A stretch of DNA of 64,000 nucleotides from Candidatus Sysuiplasma acidicola. Its GTDB lineage: Archaea; Thermoplasmatota; Thermoplasmata; Sysuiplasmatales; Sysuiplasmataceae. Location of the stretch: assembly GCA_019721035.1 (NCBI GenBank), contig JAHEAA010000006.1:51571-115570 (forward strand), in the 5' to 3' direction. This document shows, piece after piece, positions 41,601 to 49,019 of the stretch. How positions within the stretch are numbered: the stretch's first letter is position 1; the number at the start of each line of letters is the position of its first letter. The position numbers and the translations under genes were made by a program. The notes beneath the pieces are model-generated. The model searched no databases, had not been told where the DNA came from, and was given only the letters and a program-made list of their open reading frames with translations.

Positions 41601-44002
41601 AAATAGTCAGCGAAATAATGCATCGCCTGGAGAGTCTCTTCCTGGCGAAGAGGGTAAGGATGCGGAAGGACGGCTGGGCATGGTCACGCAATTTTGTGCA
41701 GCCTGCAGAAAAGGAGCAGAGTCTCGAAAGACTCCTTACCAGGCAGCTAGAGTATTTCGGTCCTCAGACTGCGGAGGAAATCTCATACCGTTTCCGGTGC
41801 AATGAAATTGTGACAAAGGCCGAGGAGCTCGTCGCGGAAGGCATAGTCTCCAAAGGATATTTCGTGGCGGAGGAAGTGGAGCAGTATATGCTCACCAGGG
41901 ACTACCTGGCGCTGAAGAACTCCGGAGTCAGGGTATATGATTTCGCCACAGTGCAGCGATATCTTTACAGAAAGAGTGTAGAACCGCTACACTCGATCAG
42001 TGATTATTTCAGAAAGTTCGCTTCGGCCGGAATGATGCTGGAGGTATTCAACCGCGTCCCCGGTTTCAGCAGAAAGGAATGGGACGCCATGAGGCGCGAT
42101 GAAACAATCCTCATGGGTCGTTTCCTTCGCGGGAGGGTGAGATACGTGCTGAAAGAGGACGCTCCCATGTTCGTGGCAGCTTATCGCGATCAGTCTCTTT
42201 CAGAGGAGGAGATGCATCTGCTCGAACTGGTAAAGAACAGCGGTCGTTCCACTTCGTCTGCCGTTGTTGCCCTGTCGGGCATAAACAGGGACAGGGCGAG
42301 GGAGGCCGTCGACAGACTCGACAGGACACTGTGGCTGCACCGTGTTTATCAGGACGGTGAAGAGTGGAGTTCGAGAAACATCTACGCCTATCTCGACTGC
42401 AGCACCGGCGTTGATCGGGCACGGGAGAAAATCGTCGAGAGGATAATACGCGGCCAGGGACCGATTCGAGAGATGGAAATCAGGTCGCAGACCGGGTTCT
42501 GGGACATCAATCTGGACGCCATTGCTGAGAGCATAGGCGCCGTCCGCATTGTCGTCGGCGACGCGTCCAACCAGATGTATGTCATGTCGGATGAGATTCC
42601 GCTAATGGAAAAGAATCAGGAACTCCTTGAAAAGACGCACGTGATGTCCGTATTCGACCCTTATGTTCAGCCGTTATGGGCAGAACTGGCCTCCAAGTAC
42701 GGCGAGGGATGGTTTTATCCGATCGTTCAGCGTGGAAGCATTGCCGGCGTGGCGGAAATCTGGGTGATGGCCAGCTGCCTCGAGGTCAGGCAGCTCAATC
42801 TGAGCGAAAACGCAGACATCTCATCGGTGTTATCTGCGCTGAGAGCAGTGCGCAGCCTGTATGCACAGTACGGTCTGGATATACTGAGAATAAGAGAAAT
42901 CAACGCTGTCTCCGTCGATGACCTGGATGCCGCGGTGCTCCGGCAGTGCGAAGGTGCATCCTTCAGCAGGATCAACGGCATGCTGGTCATAGGAAATGTC
43001 ATCAGGCAGTCATTCGACAGGAAGAAACTGTCTTCTTTCGCGCTTCAGAGGCAGCACATAGAGCAGCAGTTTTCGGATGTCAGGGAAGCGATAAATTTCA
43101 TGATCGGACTGAGAAACAATTATGAAGCAATGCTCCGCATCAAACGCGTTCTGTCGCTCGATTTCGAACAGAAGGAGAGACGCCTGCTGCTCGGACAAAT
43201 TGTGCCAGAACACGCTGCCTACACGGATGCAAAGTGGATGTCCGTATGCAGGGCGGCCAGAATCAAGAGAACGGGAAAAGTGGAGAATCACGTGTACGAG
43301 ATTGTGGAGACGTATCAGCCCGTGGGCGTGAAACAGATACTGCAGTATTCAAACATGTCAAAGGCCTCGACGCGCTCGGCGCTCAGAACACTATTCCGCA
43401 AATCAATGGTGGCCATAGACGGCAACAAACAGTATGTTGCCGTCAGGACTGAAGCAATAGATCGCGATGCAGCCTTGAGAACTATAGTCATTCAGCTTTT
43501 CAGACAGTTCGGCGTCTTCACTGCCGAGCAGCTCGCCAGGATGCTCAAATCTTCGCTGGGCATGAGACAGCTGCGTGAATTGCTGTCCGAGATGGAGAAC
43601 GAAGGCACGCTGGCAAAAGGATATCTGGAGAAGGGAAGCGACACGCTGTACTGGATACTAGCAGACGATGTCACATCACTGAAGAAGGCGGAATTCAGAC
43701 GCAGATTCATAGCGACGCAGGACGACCGGATCGTCGCATACTTTGCTGAAGAGGTCAGGTCAAAACTCGGTATCGGGTCATCAAACCTCATTTTTGACGG
43801 GCCGGAGGTTGTCGGCGCATTCAAGGGAAGAATAAAGGAGAATGAAGTCAGAGTCGACAGATTCGAGGGAGAAGAAAGCATCAGGGAGATGCTTCAGGAA
43901 CTCGCATCGGAGATGGGTATCCTCGTCAGGAAAAAGGCGGTTACGCACGACGAAGAGTGGGATGTGGTCGGTTTCTACGAACGGACTCATCCGGGAAGAT
44001 GA
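38624..44002 (+). CDS. lhr: Very large Lhr-family DEAD/DEAH-box helicase
   Basis: 1792 residues from ATG 38624 (an open extension to 38504 is not conserved-looking). Core motifs: Q-motif region FSELTEPQSYAVPLI, Walker A SSPTGSGKT (about residues 56-64), motif Ia VYVSPLRALANDI, motif II DELHE, motif III GLSATM, and motif VI QRIGRSGHS. The Lhr-core winged helix and domain 4 run to about residue 900. Then about 850 more residues contain repeated winged-helix-like units (LLTRQLEYFGPQTAEEISYRF, and VKQILQYSNMSKASTRSALRTLF, and FGVFTAEQLARMLKSSL). Archaeal Lhr proteins are usually about 850-950 residues; this one is longer even than bacterial full-length Lhr (about 1500). Lhr unwinds DNA or RNA:DNA 3'-5' in repair. 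Confidence 0.93.
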   Translation: MAKPYAHIDKQYSMGEVLSLMNPLIQEWFRSKFSELTEPQSYAVPLIHARKNVIVSSPTGSGKTMTAFLAIINELLNIQNEGKLEDRIYAVYVSPLRALANDINKNLSTPLEEITALAAQRGAEQPKIRVAVRSGDTSSYERQKMVRKPPHIFITTPESLALTMSSPVFRTKFKDIQWVILDELHEICDSKRGEFLSLTLERLADYCGDRFMRIGLSATMAPIEEMAAYLGGYDAGGKPRPVGIVEIKAQKSLDLGVICPVRDLNAVQADIANAKMYDELVELIDKHTTTLVFTNTRSATESVAYKLKERGLQGVEAHHGSLSKVTRKDVEDQLKSGKLKCVISSTSLELGIDIGSIDLVCQVGSPKSVAKGLQRIGRSGHSVGRMSIGRLLVFDRDDLVECAVLTRSAMLNRIDRVDIPKNSLDVLSQSIVGMSLERRWTVDEAYDVVRRSYCYHTLTKGDFLSVLRYLGSKGDFENVYSKIWYDENEHIFGKKRSARLIYFLNLGTISEESSYDVVSERGVPIGQLSDKFVERLSSKDIFVLGGRSYEFIRARGTTVLVRDAKGRKPTVPSWTGEMLPRSFDLSEDVGKFRAEMAGMMRKSEQELIDHLTKNYNVDRWSARSIINYFREQEGMIPELPTDRKLLIEGIIHTESGNRAIVFHFSFGRRTNDALSRAFAHAISQKFKCNTSVSISDDNFLISVPKEIPLKGIHSLVRSDKLRETLMRSLKDSELFKQRFRHVAARSFMILKNYRGKELSVSRQQMRSSTLLDQLGEIEDFPVIRETYNEVMSDVMDIEHATEVLKDIESGRRTVSYFGYTDTPSSFSHSILLSGIADVILMEDKSAMLRELHRKVLSHVMGKDARAYEFESEIVEKYFIAKRRKIDSIDQVRELLGTVGPLIMLKERGASMHLFTSRPHEEVRDWALRLLEQGELATVWIDDIYFIPADEEGAFAAICRKRDLADDEKNALSLLSSDELSTSEIASRLDMETEIVSEIMHRLESLFLAKRVRMRKDGWAWSRNFVQPAEKEQSLERLLTRQLEYFGPQTAEEISYRFRCNEIVTKAEELVAEGIVSKGYFVAEEVEQYMLTRDYLALKNSGVRVYDFATVQRYLYRKSVEPLHSISDYFRKFASAGMMLEVFNRVPGFSRKEWDAMRRDETILMGRFLRGRVRYVLKEDAPMFVAAYRDQSLSEEEMHLLELVKNSGRSTSSAVVALSGINRDRAREAVDRLDRTLWLHRVYQDGEEWSSRNIYAYLDCSTGVDRAREKIVERIIRGQGPIREMEIRSQTGFWDINLDAIAESIGAVRIVVGDASNQMYVMSDEIPLMEKNQELLEKTHVMSVFDPYVQPLWAELASKYGEGWFYPIVQRGSIAGVAEIWVMASCLEVRQLNLSENADISSVLSALRAVRSLYAQYGLDILRIREINAVSVDDLDAAVLRQCEGASFSRINGMLVIGNVIRQSFDRKKLSSFALQRQHIEQQFSDVREAINFMIGLRNNYEAMLRIKRVLSLDFEQKERRLLLGQIVPEHAAYTDAKWMSVCRAARIKRTGKVENHVYEIVETYQPVGVKQILQYSNMSKASTRSALRTLFRKSMVAIDGNKQYVAVRTEAIDRDAALRTIVIQLFRQFGVFTAEQLARMLKSSLGMRQLRELLSEMENEGTLAKGYLEKGSDTLYWILADDVTSLKKAEFRRRFIATQDDRIVAYFAEEVRSKLGIGSSNLIFDGPEVVGAFKGRIKENEVRVDRFEGEESIREMLQELASEMGILVRKKAVTHDEEWDVVGFYERTHPGR

Positions 44003-44043
44003 CACGCAACCGACCCTTTCTGTCGCACAGCCTGATGATCAAC

Positions 44044-44051
44044 TATTTTAT
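44044..44051 (+). promoter_or_regulatory. TATA box of moaA
   Basis: TATTTTAT is centred 26 nt before GTG 44074. This predicts a leaderless transcript and decides the moaA start in favour of GTG 44074 over upstream in-frame ATGs (43957, 44035). Confidence 0.6.
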
Positions 44052-44073
44052 TCTGCAGCGTGTTAAGCTGCGC

Positions 44074-45066
44074 GTGTACCAGCTCTCTGATGCACTTGGA
44101 CGGAGAATAAGCTACCTCCGTGTATCCGTAGCCGACAGTTGCAATCTCAGATGCGTATACTGCATGCCAGCTTCAGGCGTCAGATTTACGAGGCACGGCG
44201 ACATGATGTCGCCGCAGGAGATAGGCATGATAGTGAGCGCTGCGACATCCATCGGAACGACCGCTGTCAGGCTCACGGGAGGCGAACCGCTTACAAGATC
44301 GGACATTGTCGAGATCGCGGCAGAAGTCTCTTCGGTGCCTGGTGTGGAAGATGTGCCAATATCGACGAACGGCATATTTCTCAAGGGTATGGCGGGACAG
44401 CTGCATGCGGCAGGCGTCACAAGAGCCAATGTGAGCGTGGACTCACTGAACCCCGAACGTTTCAGCAGTATCACGCGCGGCGGCGACATACACAGGGTCC
44501 TGCAGGGCATGAGCGAGGCTGCGGATGCAGGCATTCGCCCTGTCAAGATGAACACCGTGCTGATGAAAGGCGTCAACGACGACGAACTTGTTGAGCTGAC
44601 ACGCTTTGCGCTGGATAATTCATACCCACTCCGATTCATCGAAATGATGCCTCTCACGAGCAACGTCTCGTTCCAGCCGGAACTGTTCTTCCCGGCAATG
44701 AGGGCTAAGGCCCAGCTTGAAAAGAATTTCAGGCTCACCCCTTCCTCATCGAAAAACGGCCATGGTCCGGCCGTATACTATGATGTTGACGGCTACGACA
44801 CGCCGGTCGGTTTCATCACGCCTCTCAGCGGAAACTTCTGTGACAGGTGCAACAGGGTGCGCATAACATCCACAGGAAGGCTGAGAATGTGCCTCTTCGG
44901 CGATTCGACGGTAGACCTGGTTTCGGTGTTGCGGGAGGGCGGAAGCATTGAAGACGTGGCGAATCTCATACGCAAGAGTATTGTGTTTAAGCCCGAGCGG
45001 CATTACCTGGACATCGGAAAGACTAGCAGCAGGACGCTCGAGGCAATGTCCCAGATAGGCGGATGA
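44074..45066 (+). CDS. moaA: GTP 3',8-cyclase MoaA (molybdenum cofactor biosynthesis)
   Basis: 330 residues from GTG 44074. Radical-SAM enzyme that cyclises GTP in the first step of molybdopterin synthesis. The SAM [4Fe-4S] motif is DSCNLRCVYC (C-x3-C-x2-C). The second cluster is held by GNFCDRCNRVRITSTGRLRMCLF (C-x2-C-x13-C), and the C-terminus ends in GG (QIGG), the tail essential in MoaA. Start reads MYQLSDALGRRISYLRVSV, matching homologues. It follows the Lhr gene by 71 bases. No other Moa genes are in the window. Confidence 0.96.
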   Translation: MYQLSDALGRRISYLRVSVADSCNLRCVYCMPASGVRFTRHGDMMSPQEIGMIVSAATSIGTTAVRLTGGEPLTRSDIVEIAAEVSSVPGVEDVPISTNGIFLKGMAGQLHAAGVTRANVSVDSLNPERFSSITRGGDIHRVLQGMSEAADAGIRPVKMNTVLMKGVNDDELVELTRFALDNSYPLRFIEMMPLTSNVSFQPELFFPAMRAKAQLEKNFRLTPSSSKNGHGPAVYYDVDGYDTPVGFITPLSGNFCDRCNRVRITSTGRLRMCLFGDSTVDLVSVLREGGSIEDVANLIRKSIVFKPERHYLDIGKTSSRTLEAMSQIGG

Positions 45067-45103
45067 GCGTGTTGTTATTCGCTCTTATGGAAATTCAGTA
45101 CAA

Positions 45104-45113
45104 AAAGTATAAG
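45104..45113 (+). promoter_or_regulatory. TATA box of the zinc-ribbon protein gene
   Basis: AAAGTATAAG, about 45 nt before ATG 45153; gives a leader of about 18-20 nt. Confidence 0.45.
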
Positions 45114-45152
45114 TGCCGTCTTTTCAAATAATTGCGTTGAAGGAGCAGTCTG

Positions 45153-46745
45153 ATGACCAACGGCGAGGATGTCTGTCCTGTATGTGAGGCCAGAATAAGT
45201 TCTGATGCGAGCACGTGCGATACATGCGGAGCAGATCTAGCACTGCTGAAGGACAGTTCCAAGGCTGTTTATGTGTGTCCTGAATGCGGCAACGAACTTC
45301 TGGAACGAGATGTGAAATGTCCCAAGTGCGGTGTCGAATTTGTATCCGAGACGTCGCCACCTTCGAATGTCAGGGAGGAAGTTGTTTTTCAGTGCCCTGT
45401 GTGCGGAGCAGAAGTGGCAGGCGACGCCAATAAGTGCCAGAGTTGCGGCGTGGAATTTCTCAGCGAGGAAGATGCTTCCGCAGCTGAGGAGATACCCAAG
45501 ACCGTCAATTCCGTGCCAGCGGTCGAGCCCATGAATGCGCCAGATATCACGGACCTGGATGCGGATGCGCCATTGACGACGCATGAGGCAGTGATTGAAA
45601 AGGTAGAGGAGAATTTCCAGAGCCAGTCTGCCGGGAGCCCAGCGGCACCGGCGATTGAGCAGGTTGGACAAAGATTCGAAACGCCGGCCGCTGACGCGCG
45701 ATCTGATACTGCTGAGACAACGGAGCAGCAGGAGTCGCGTGTTTACCGTCAGTCGGAGGCTCTGGCTCAGACACGCAGCGACGGGAAGGACAAGAAGGGC
45801 CTCTTCAGCTTCAAATTCGGAAGCAAAAGTAAAGACAGGGTGCCTGAACAACCGGCGATCCCGCCCAGACCGTCACAGATTGAGGCGGCGAAAGCGTCGC
45901 CGGCGGTTGCCTATACACATGATACGCTACGCAGCACTAACGCGACTGCGCCACCTACGGTCACTCCCAAGTCTGCCCCGGCGGAAGACTCCGACATGCG
46001 CCAGGTAATACAGGAAATACGCCCTCTTCTGAAATTTGCCGGTAGCGTGAGCGCGGACATTACAGAGAGCAAGCAGTATCTGGACATGGCTCTTGAGAAC
46101 CTCCAGGGAGGAAGACACGCAGAGGCGGGCAAGTACGCCAGACTTGCAAAAGCATCGATCATTGATGCCATACAGGGATATTTCAGCGAAAAGATCGAAA
46201 TAATGCGCAGACAGCTTGAAATCGAAGGGATTGGCGGAGAGAGAAAGAAATTTATGGAATCCCGAATCACCGAGATATCATCAATGGCCAGGAACGGCCG
46301 GTATGACGATGCACAGAAATTGACATCCGGATTCCAGTCCGAAATGTCGGCGAAAGCATCACAGTACGGCGAAGCCCAGGAACTCTGCGACGAACTGGAG
46401 CAACTGCTCAACTGCGCGGACGACATAGGCATAGATTACAGCAGTTCACGAATGATTTACAATGAAGCCCGGAAACATCTGGCCACCGGCGACTGGAGCT
46501 CCGCATTGTTGCTGGCAAAACAGTCGAGGGACTCGCTGATGCGTTCCATTCCGACCAAACTTTCGGATGAAATGAACAGGGCCAAGAACGAGATCATCGA
46601 CGCAAAGATAAACGGACTCCAGGTCACTGATCTCATAGCGATACTCAAACAGGCAAGCTCCACCTACAATGAGGGCAAATACGACGAGTCACTCCGGTAT
46701 ATCAGTCATCTCCGAAGGCAGTTCGCGAAACTGCGCGCCTCGTGA
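45153..46745 (+). CDS. Triple zinc-ribbon protein with long helical C-terminal domain
   Basis: 530 residues. Three zinc-ribbon modules: CPVCEARISSDASTCDTCG (about 8-26), CPECGNELLERDVKCPKCG (about 42-60), CPVCGAEVAGDANKCQSCG (about 80-98). A disordered, proline/alanine/threonine-rich linker (about 110-290) follows. The last about 240 residues are regular helices (for example KQYLDMALENLQGGRHAEAGKYARLAKASI and repeated MARNGRYDDAQKL / LATGDWSSALLLA / YNEGKYDESLRYI units), resembling TPR-like repeats. Archaeal proteins with this pattern are common but uncharacterised; a scaffold role at a multiprotein complex is a guess. Downstream is the CAU tRNA. Confidence 0.82.
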   Translation: MTNGEDVCPVCEARISSDASTCDTCGADLALLKDSSKAVYVCPECGNELLERDVKCPKCGVEFVSETSPPSNVREEVVFQCPVCGAEVAGDANKCQSCGVEFLSEEDASAAEEIPKTVNSVPAVEPMNAPDITDLDADAPLTTHEAVIEKVEENFQSQSAGSPAAPAIEQVGQRFETPAADARSDTAETTEQQESRVYRQSEALAQTRSDGKDKKGLFSFKFGSKSKDRVPEQPAIPPRPSQIEAAKASPAVAYTHDTLRSTNATAPPTVTPKSAPAEDSDMRQVIQEIRPLLKFAGSVSADITESKQYLDMALENLQGGRHAEAGKYARLAKASIIDAIQGYFSEKIEIMRRQLEIEGIGGERKKFMESRITEISSMARNGRYDDAQKLTSGFQSEMSAKASQYGEAQELCDELEQLLNCADDIGIDYSSSRMIYNEARKHLATGDWSSALLLAKQSRDSLMRSIPTKLSDEMNRAKNEIIDAKINGLQVTDLIAILKQASSTYNEGKYDESLRYISHLRRQFAKLRAS

Positions 46746-46822
46746 GTCATGACTTACGTTATGTGCTGTTGCGCAGAGCTGCGCCGACCCGCCCGGGACA
46801 TTTTCAAAATCGCCGGCAAAAG

Positions 46823-46830
46823 GTATTTAC
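46823..46830 (+). promoter_or_regulatory. TATA box of the CAU tRNA gene
   Basis: GTATTTAC is centred 27 nt before the tRNA 5' end at 46854, as expected for an archaeal tRNA promoter. Confidence 0.5.
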
Positions 46831-46853
46831 ATCTAATTCCAATCTGGCCCAGA

Positions 46854-46927
46854 GGGCCCATAGCTTAGTCTGGTGGAGCGTCTGGCTCATAACCAGATGG
46901 TCGTCGGTTCAAATCCGACTGGGCCCA
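46854..46927 (+). tRNA. tRNA with CAT anticodon (elongator Met or Ile2)
   Basis: 74 nt. Acceptor GGGCCCA/TGGGCCC, discriminator A; anticodon stem TCTGG/CCAGA with loop CTCATAA; T arm GTCGG-TTCAAAT-CCGAC. The anticodon stem lacks the three G-C pairs of initiator tRNA, so this is not the initiator. It may be elongator tRNA-Met or tRNA-Ile2, whose C34 becomes agmatidine; the GGGCCCA acceptor is compatible with tRNA-Ile2. No CCA encoded. Its 3' end borders the mobile-DNA scar. Confidence 0.93.
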
Positions 46928-46947
46928 CTGCTGCGCGTGCTTTACTT

Positions 46948-47493
46948 TCACTGCTCCTTACGCACAAATGGTAGCGTCTGCCGTGATGTCATCAGGATAT
47001 CGTTTTGATAATGTTCCGTTACCTGCACCAGTATGATGTTTAATCCAGAATTCTTTGCCATTACTCCCAGATTCTTGTCGCCTGTGACAAATTCATCAAC
47101 ATCCAGATTTCATGCGCTGGGAAGCTGAATTGTTTCTGCCTGATTTTTGTGGTTATCCTCAATGAACACCCAACTATCATCAATAATTTAATTAACCAAC
47201 GGAATAATTTTTGGACGCCCAATTTTATGCAGCCTCAGTGACTCGCCAGGAAATCTTTCACGGATAATCTTGTGAGTGCCCGCGTCAATAATCTTTCTTC
47301 TTGTCAGTCTATCAAAGACACCGAGAACTTCACCAAAGTTCCAGATACTGAAGCACAGGCTGATATCGCCGCTGTACATTTTCAGGTAATATGATCGTAT
47401 TTGAGGGCTGCCATTCTCCTTTACACATCTCTTAATTATGGCGCTGCTGTCCAAGTACACTCTCTGATCGTTTGTCCCGCATTTCCCTGACAA
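46948..47493 (-). pseudogene. VapC-like PIN-domain toxin with two nonsense mutations
   Basis: A single minus-strand frame from ATG 47493 reads a PIN domain but is interrupted by TAA (after IIPLVN, at 47188-47190) and later TGA. The N-terminal part has VYLDSSAIIKRCVKE (first acidic residue) and IWNFGEVLGVFDRL (Glu); beyond the stop, the same frame continues DDSWVFIEDNHKNQAETIQ and, after the second stop, NLDVDEFVTGDKNLGVMAKNSGLNIILV, the final VTGDK acidic site. The middle site that is usually Asp is Glu. An intact copy would be an RNase toxin. The paired antitoxin gene upstream is also broken. Decay is clear since the frame and motifs persist through both stops. Confidence 0.85.
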
Positions 47494-47533
47494 TCTTACT
47501 AGCCTGTTCTTTCAGTTCAATGGGTTCAAAATC

Positions 47534-47710
47534 CTATTCTGCTCTTACGTTTTCAAGTCGCTTTTCCGGTGCACTGTCAAGACCTGTCAGAAGACCTTCT
47601 TCCAAGAATCTCTGCAGCAGTTCCCCGACATCAATCTTAGGTTCTAAAGACTCATTCTTCAGCTGTTTCCAAATTGCAGTGTCAACACGGATACCCGTTT
47701 TTTTCTTCAT
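47534..47710 (-). pseudogene. VapB-like RHH antitoxin truncated by an amber stop
   Basis: From ATG 47710 the frame gives 58 residues: MKKKTGIRVDTAIWKQLK (ribbon and first helix), then DVGELLQRFLEEGLL (second helix), a ribbon-helix-helix unit. It ends at TAG (47534-47536). The same frame continues as DFEPIELKEQASKIVREMRDKRSE and overlaps the start of the VapC gene, as usual for vapBC pairs. The lost piece is the C-terminal toxin-neutralising arm. The truncated product might still bind DNA but should not neutralise a toxin. Confidence 0.7.
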
Positions 47711-47847
47711 TCATACCTACACAGGTGTAACGGTATGTGCAGGTTGTGACTGCATTTTTTCCTTATGATTGTGGAGAATCGACTTTGTCACATATTCCTT
47801 GATTTTCCAGCAGCTTCATGGCTTCTGTGGACGCTACCCGCTGGCAA

Positions 47848-47858
47848 TGTATTTATCA
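47848..47858 (+). promoter_or_regulatory. TATA box of the 47883 gene
   Basis: TGTATTTATC is centred about 29 nt before ATG 47883, predicting a near-leaderless transcript. Confidence 0.5.
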
Positions 47859-47882
47859 CCGAATTAGGAATCTTCAGACACC

Positions 47883-48155
47883 ATGAAAACCGATTCATAT
47901 AGAATTGCGCTTTTCCTGCTCTTGTTCTCTTTCGCCTTTATGAGCTTATTCTTCATCGTAACCTTCATCAAAGCTTTCAACCTTGGAACTTCACTTGCCG
48001 TTTACCTTCCATCTATTGAATCACTTTGGATTGGCGACATGTACATTATCTCGAATTTGCCATCGTTGTTTTTTGTGATATTCATCAACCTTATCATTAT
48101 TTTGCCACCGCTGTTTTTTGTGGTTTTCAAAGCGATAAAGGCTAGAGGAGAATAG
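47883..48155 (+). CDS. Small two-helix membrane protein
   Basis: 90 residues, phenylalanine-rich. Two hydrophobic segments: about 9-31 (ALFLLLFSFAFMSLFFIVTFI) and about 60-84 (LFFVIFINLIIILPPLFFVVF), with a short KAIKARGE basic tail. No family recognised. It has its own TATA box and lies in the mobile-DNA scar between the dead toxin-antitoxin pair and the integrase fragment, so it may be cargo of the former element. Confidence 0.5.
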   Translation: MKTDSYRIALFLLLFSFAFMSLFFIVTFIKAFNLGTSLAVYLPSIESLWIGDMYIISNLPSLFFVIFINLIIILPPLFFVVFKAIKARGE

Positions 48156-48164
48156 TGATTTATT

Positions 48165-48347
48165 TCAACCCGGCTTCCTCGACAGCTCTCTCCTGTTCTC
48201 ATTAGTTACTCCTGCGTAAATCTGAACGGTTACTCTAACGTCTTTATGGTTCAGATATATCTGTGTAATCCCAAATTCATGTGTTTTCTGAGCTAGATAC
48301 ATAGCTGTACTGTGGCGTAAAGAATGGTGTGGTGTATCTCCATTCAA
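48165..48347 (-). pseudogene. Tyrosine recombinase (integrase) C-terminal fragment
   Basis: 60 codons from TTG 48347. TPHHSLRHSTAMYLAQ contains the H-x-L-R-H element (second catalytic arginine and its flanking histidines), and IYLNHKDVRVTVQIYAGV holds the later histidine and the tyrosine nucleophile (IYA). The preceding codons run into a stop two codons upstream, and the catalytic N-terminal two-thirds of the recombinase is missing. So this is a 3' remnant of an integrase, not a functional enzyme. It marks one end of a former integrated element next to the CAU tRNA. Confidence 0.7.
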
Positions 48348-48455
48348 GTGCTTTCAATCTTGAATTATGGATTAAGGGGGCAGACCAACCTCTTTCGGCG
48401 GAGTCAGTACTTCAGTGTGTGAATTCTCGCTGTCTGTTTTTTCCGCAAAGGTCAG

Positions 48456-48465
48456 TTTTTAATAC
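48456..48465 (+). promoter_or_regulatory. TATA box of the thioesterase gene
   Basis: TTTTTAATAC, centred 26 nt before GTG 48487, predicts a leaderless transcript and supports the GTG start. Confidence 0.55.
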
Positions 48466-48486
48466 GGGCCACCACATAATTTATGC

Positions 48487-48918
48487 GTGAAGACACCGGA
48501 TTCTGAACATGGATGGATTGTAACGCACATAAGCGTGATTTATCCGTGGCAGATTGACCATATGGACCACGTGAACGTCCAGTTCTACGTCGCTCTTTTC
48601 GACCAGGCCACATGGTCATTTTTCTCTGAATACGGCATAACAAGAGATTACCTCATCGGCAACAAACGTGGAATGGCTGCACTGGTCCAGCATACAGAAT
48701 ACAAACACGAACTTTTCGCCGGGAGCGTGATTGAGATCATGAGCAGGTTGAACTCGGTAAGCGCCAAGACAGTTACTTTCACCCACAATATGTATCTGAG
48801 GCCGGATCATATTCTCGTCGCAACAACCGAGTTGACTGGCGTTCATATGGACAGGCAGAAAAGGAAATCAATCCAGTTTCCGGATGACATTCTTCTGAGA
48901 TTAAAAAAGTCTCTCTGA
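48487..48918 (+). CDS. Acyl-CoA thioesterase of the 4HBT hot-dog family
   Basis: 143 residues. ISVIYPWQIDHMDHVNVQFYVALFDQATWSFF is the family's D-x-x-G/M-H-x-N..Y........ active-site helix, here with the Asp in HMDH and the following N-x-x-Y pattern. FAGSVIEIMSRLNSVSAKTVTFTHNMY forms the central strands of the hot-dog fold. Members hydrolyse acyl-CoA thioesters in the cytosol. Substrate is unknown. It starts just beyond the integrase fragment. Confidence 0.87.
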   Translation: MKTPDSEHGWIVTHISVIYPWQIDHMDHVNVQFYVALFDQATWSFFSEYGITRDYLIGNKRGMAALVQHTEYKHELFAGSVIEIMSRLNSVSAKTVTFTHNMYLRPDHILVATTELTGVHMDRQKRKSIQFPDDILLRLKKSL

Positions 48919-49019
48919 TGAACAGTCGACCAAGCGAAAGCCTTCAACCTCCTCACTCCGTTCCTTGCAGCACTTTGCTGGTGGTCATGACTCTTCAAGG
49001 CATGGCGTGAGACGCTCTA

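Noticed and set aside
46854..46927. Initiator tRNA-Met
   Set aside because: Lacks the three consecutive G-C pairs in the anticodon stem expected of initiators.
46928..48486. Direct repeat of the tRNA 3' end as attachment site
   Set aside because: I looked for a copy of the tRNA 3' terminal sequence near the integrase fragment and did not see one, so no att pair is claimed.
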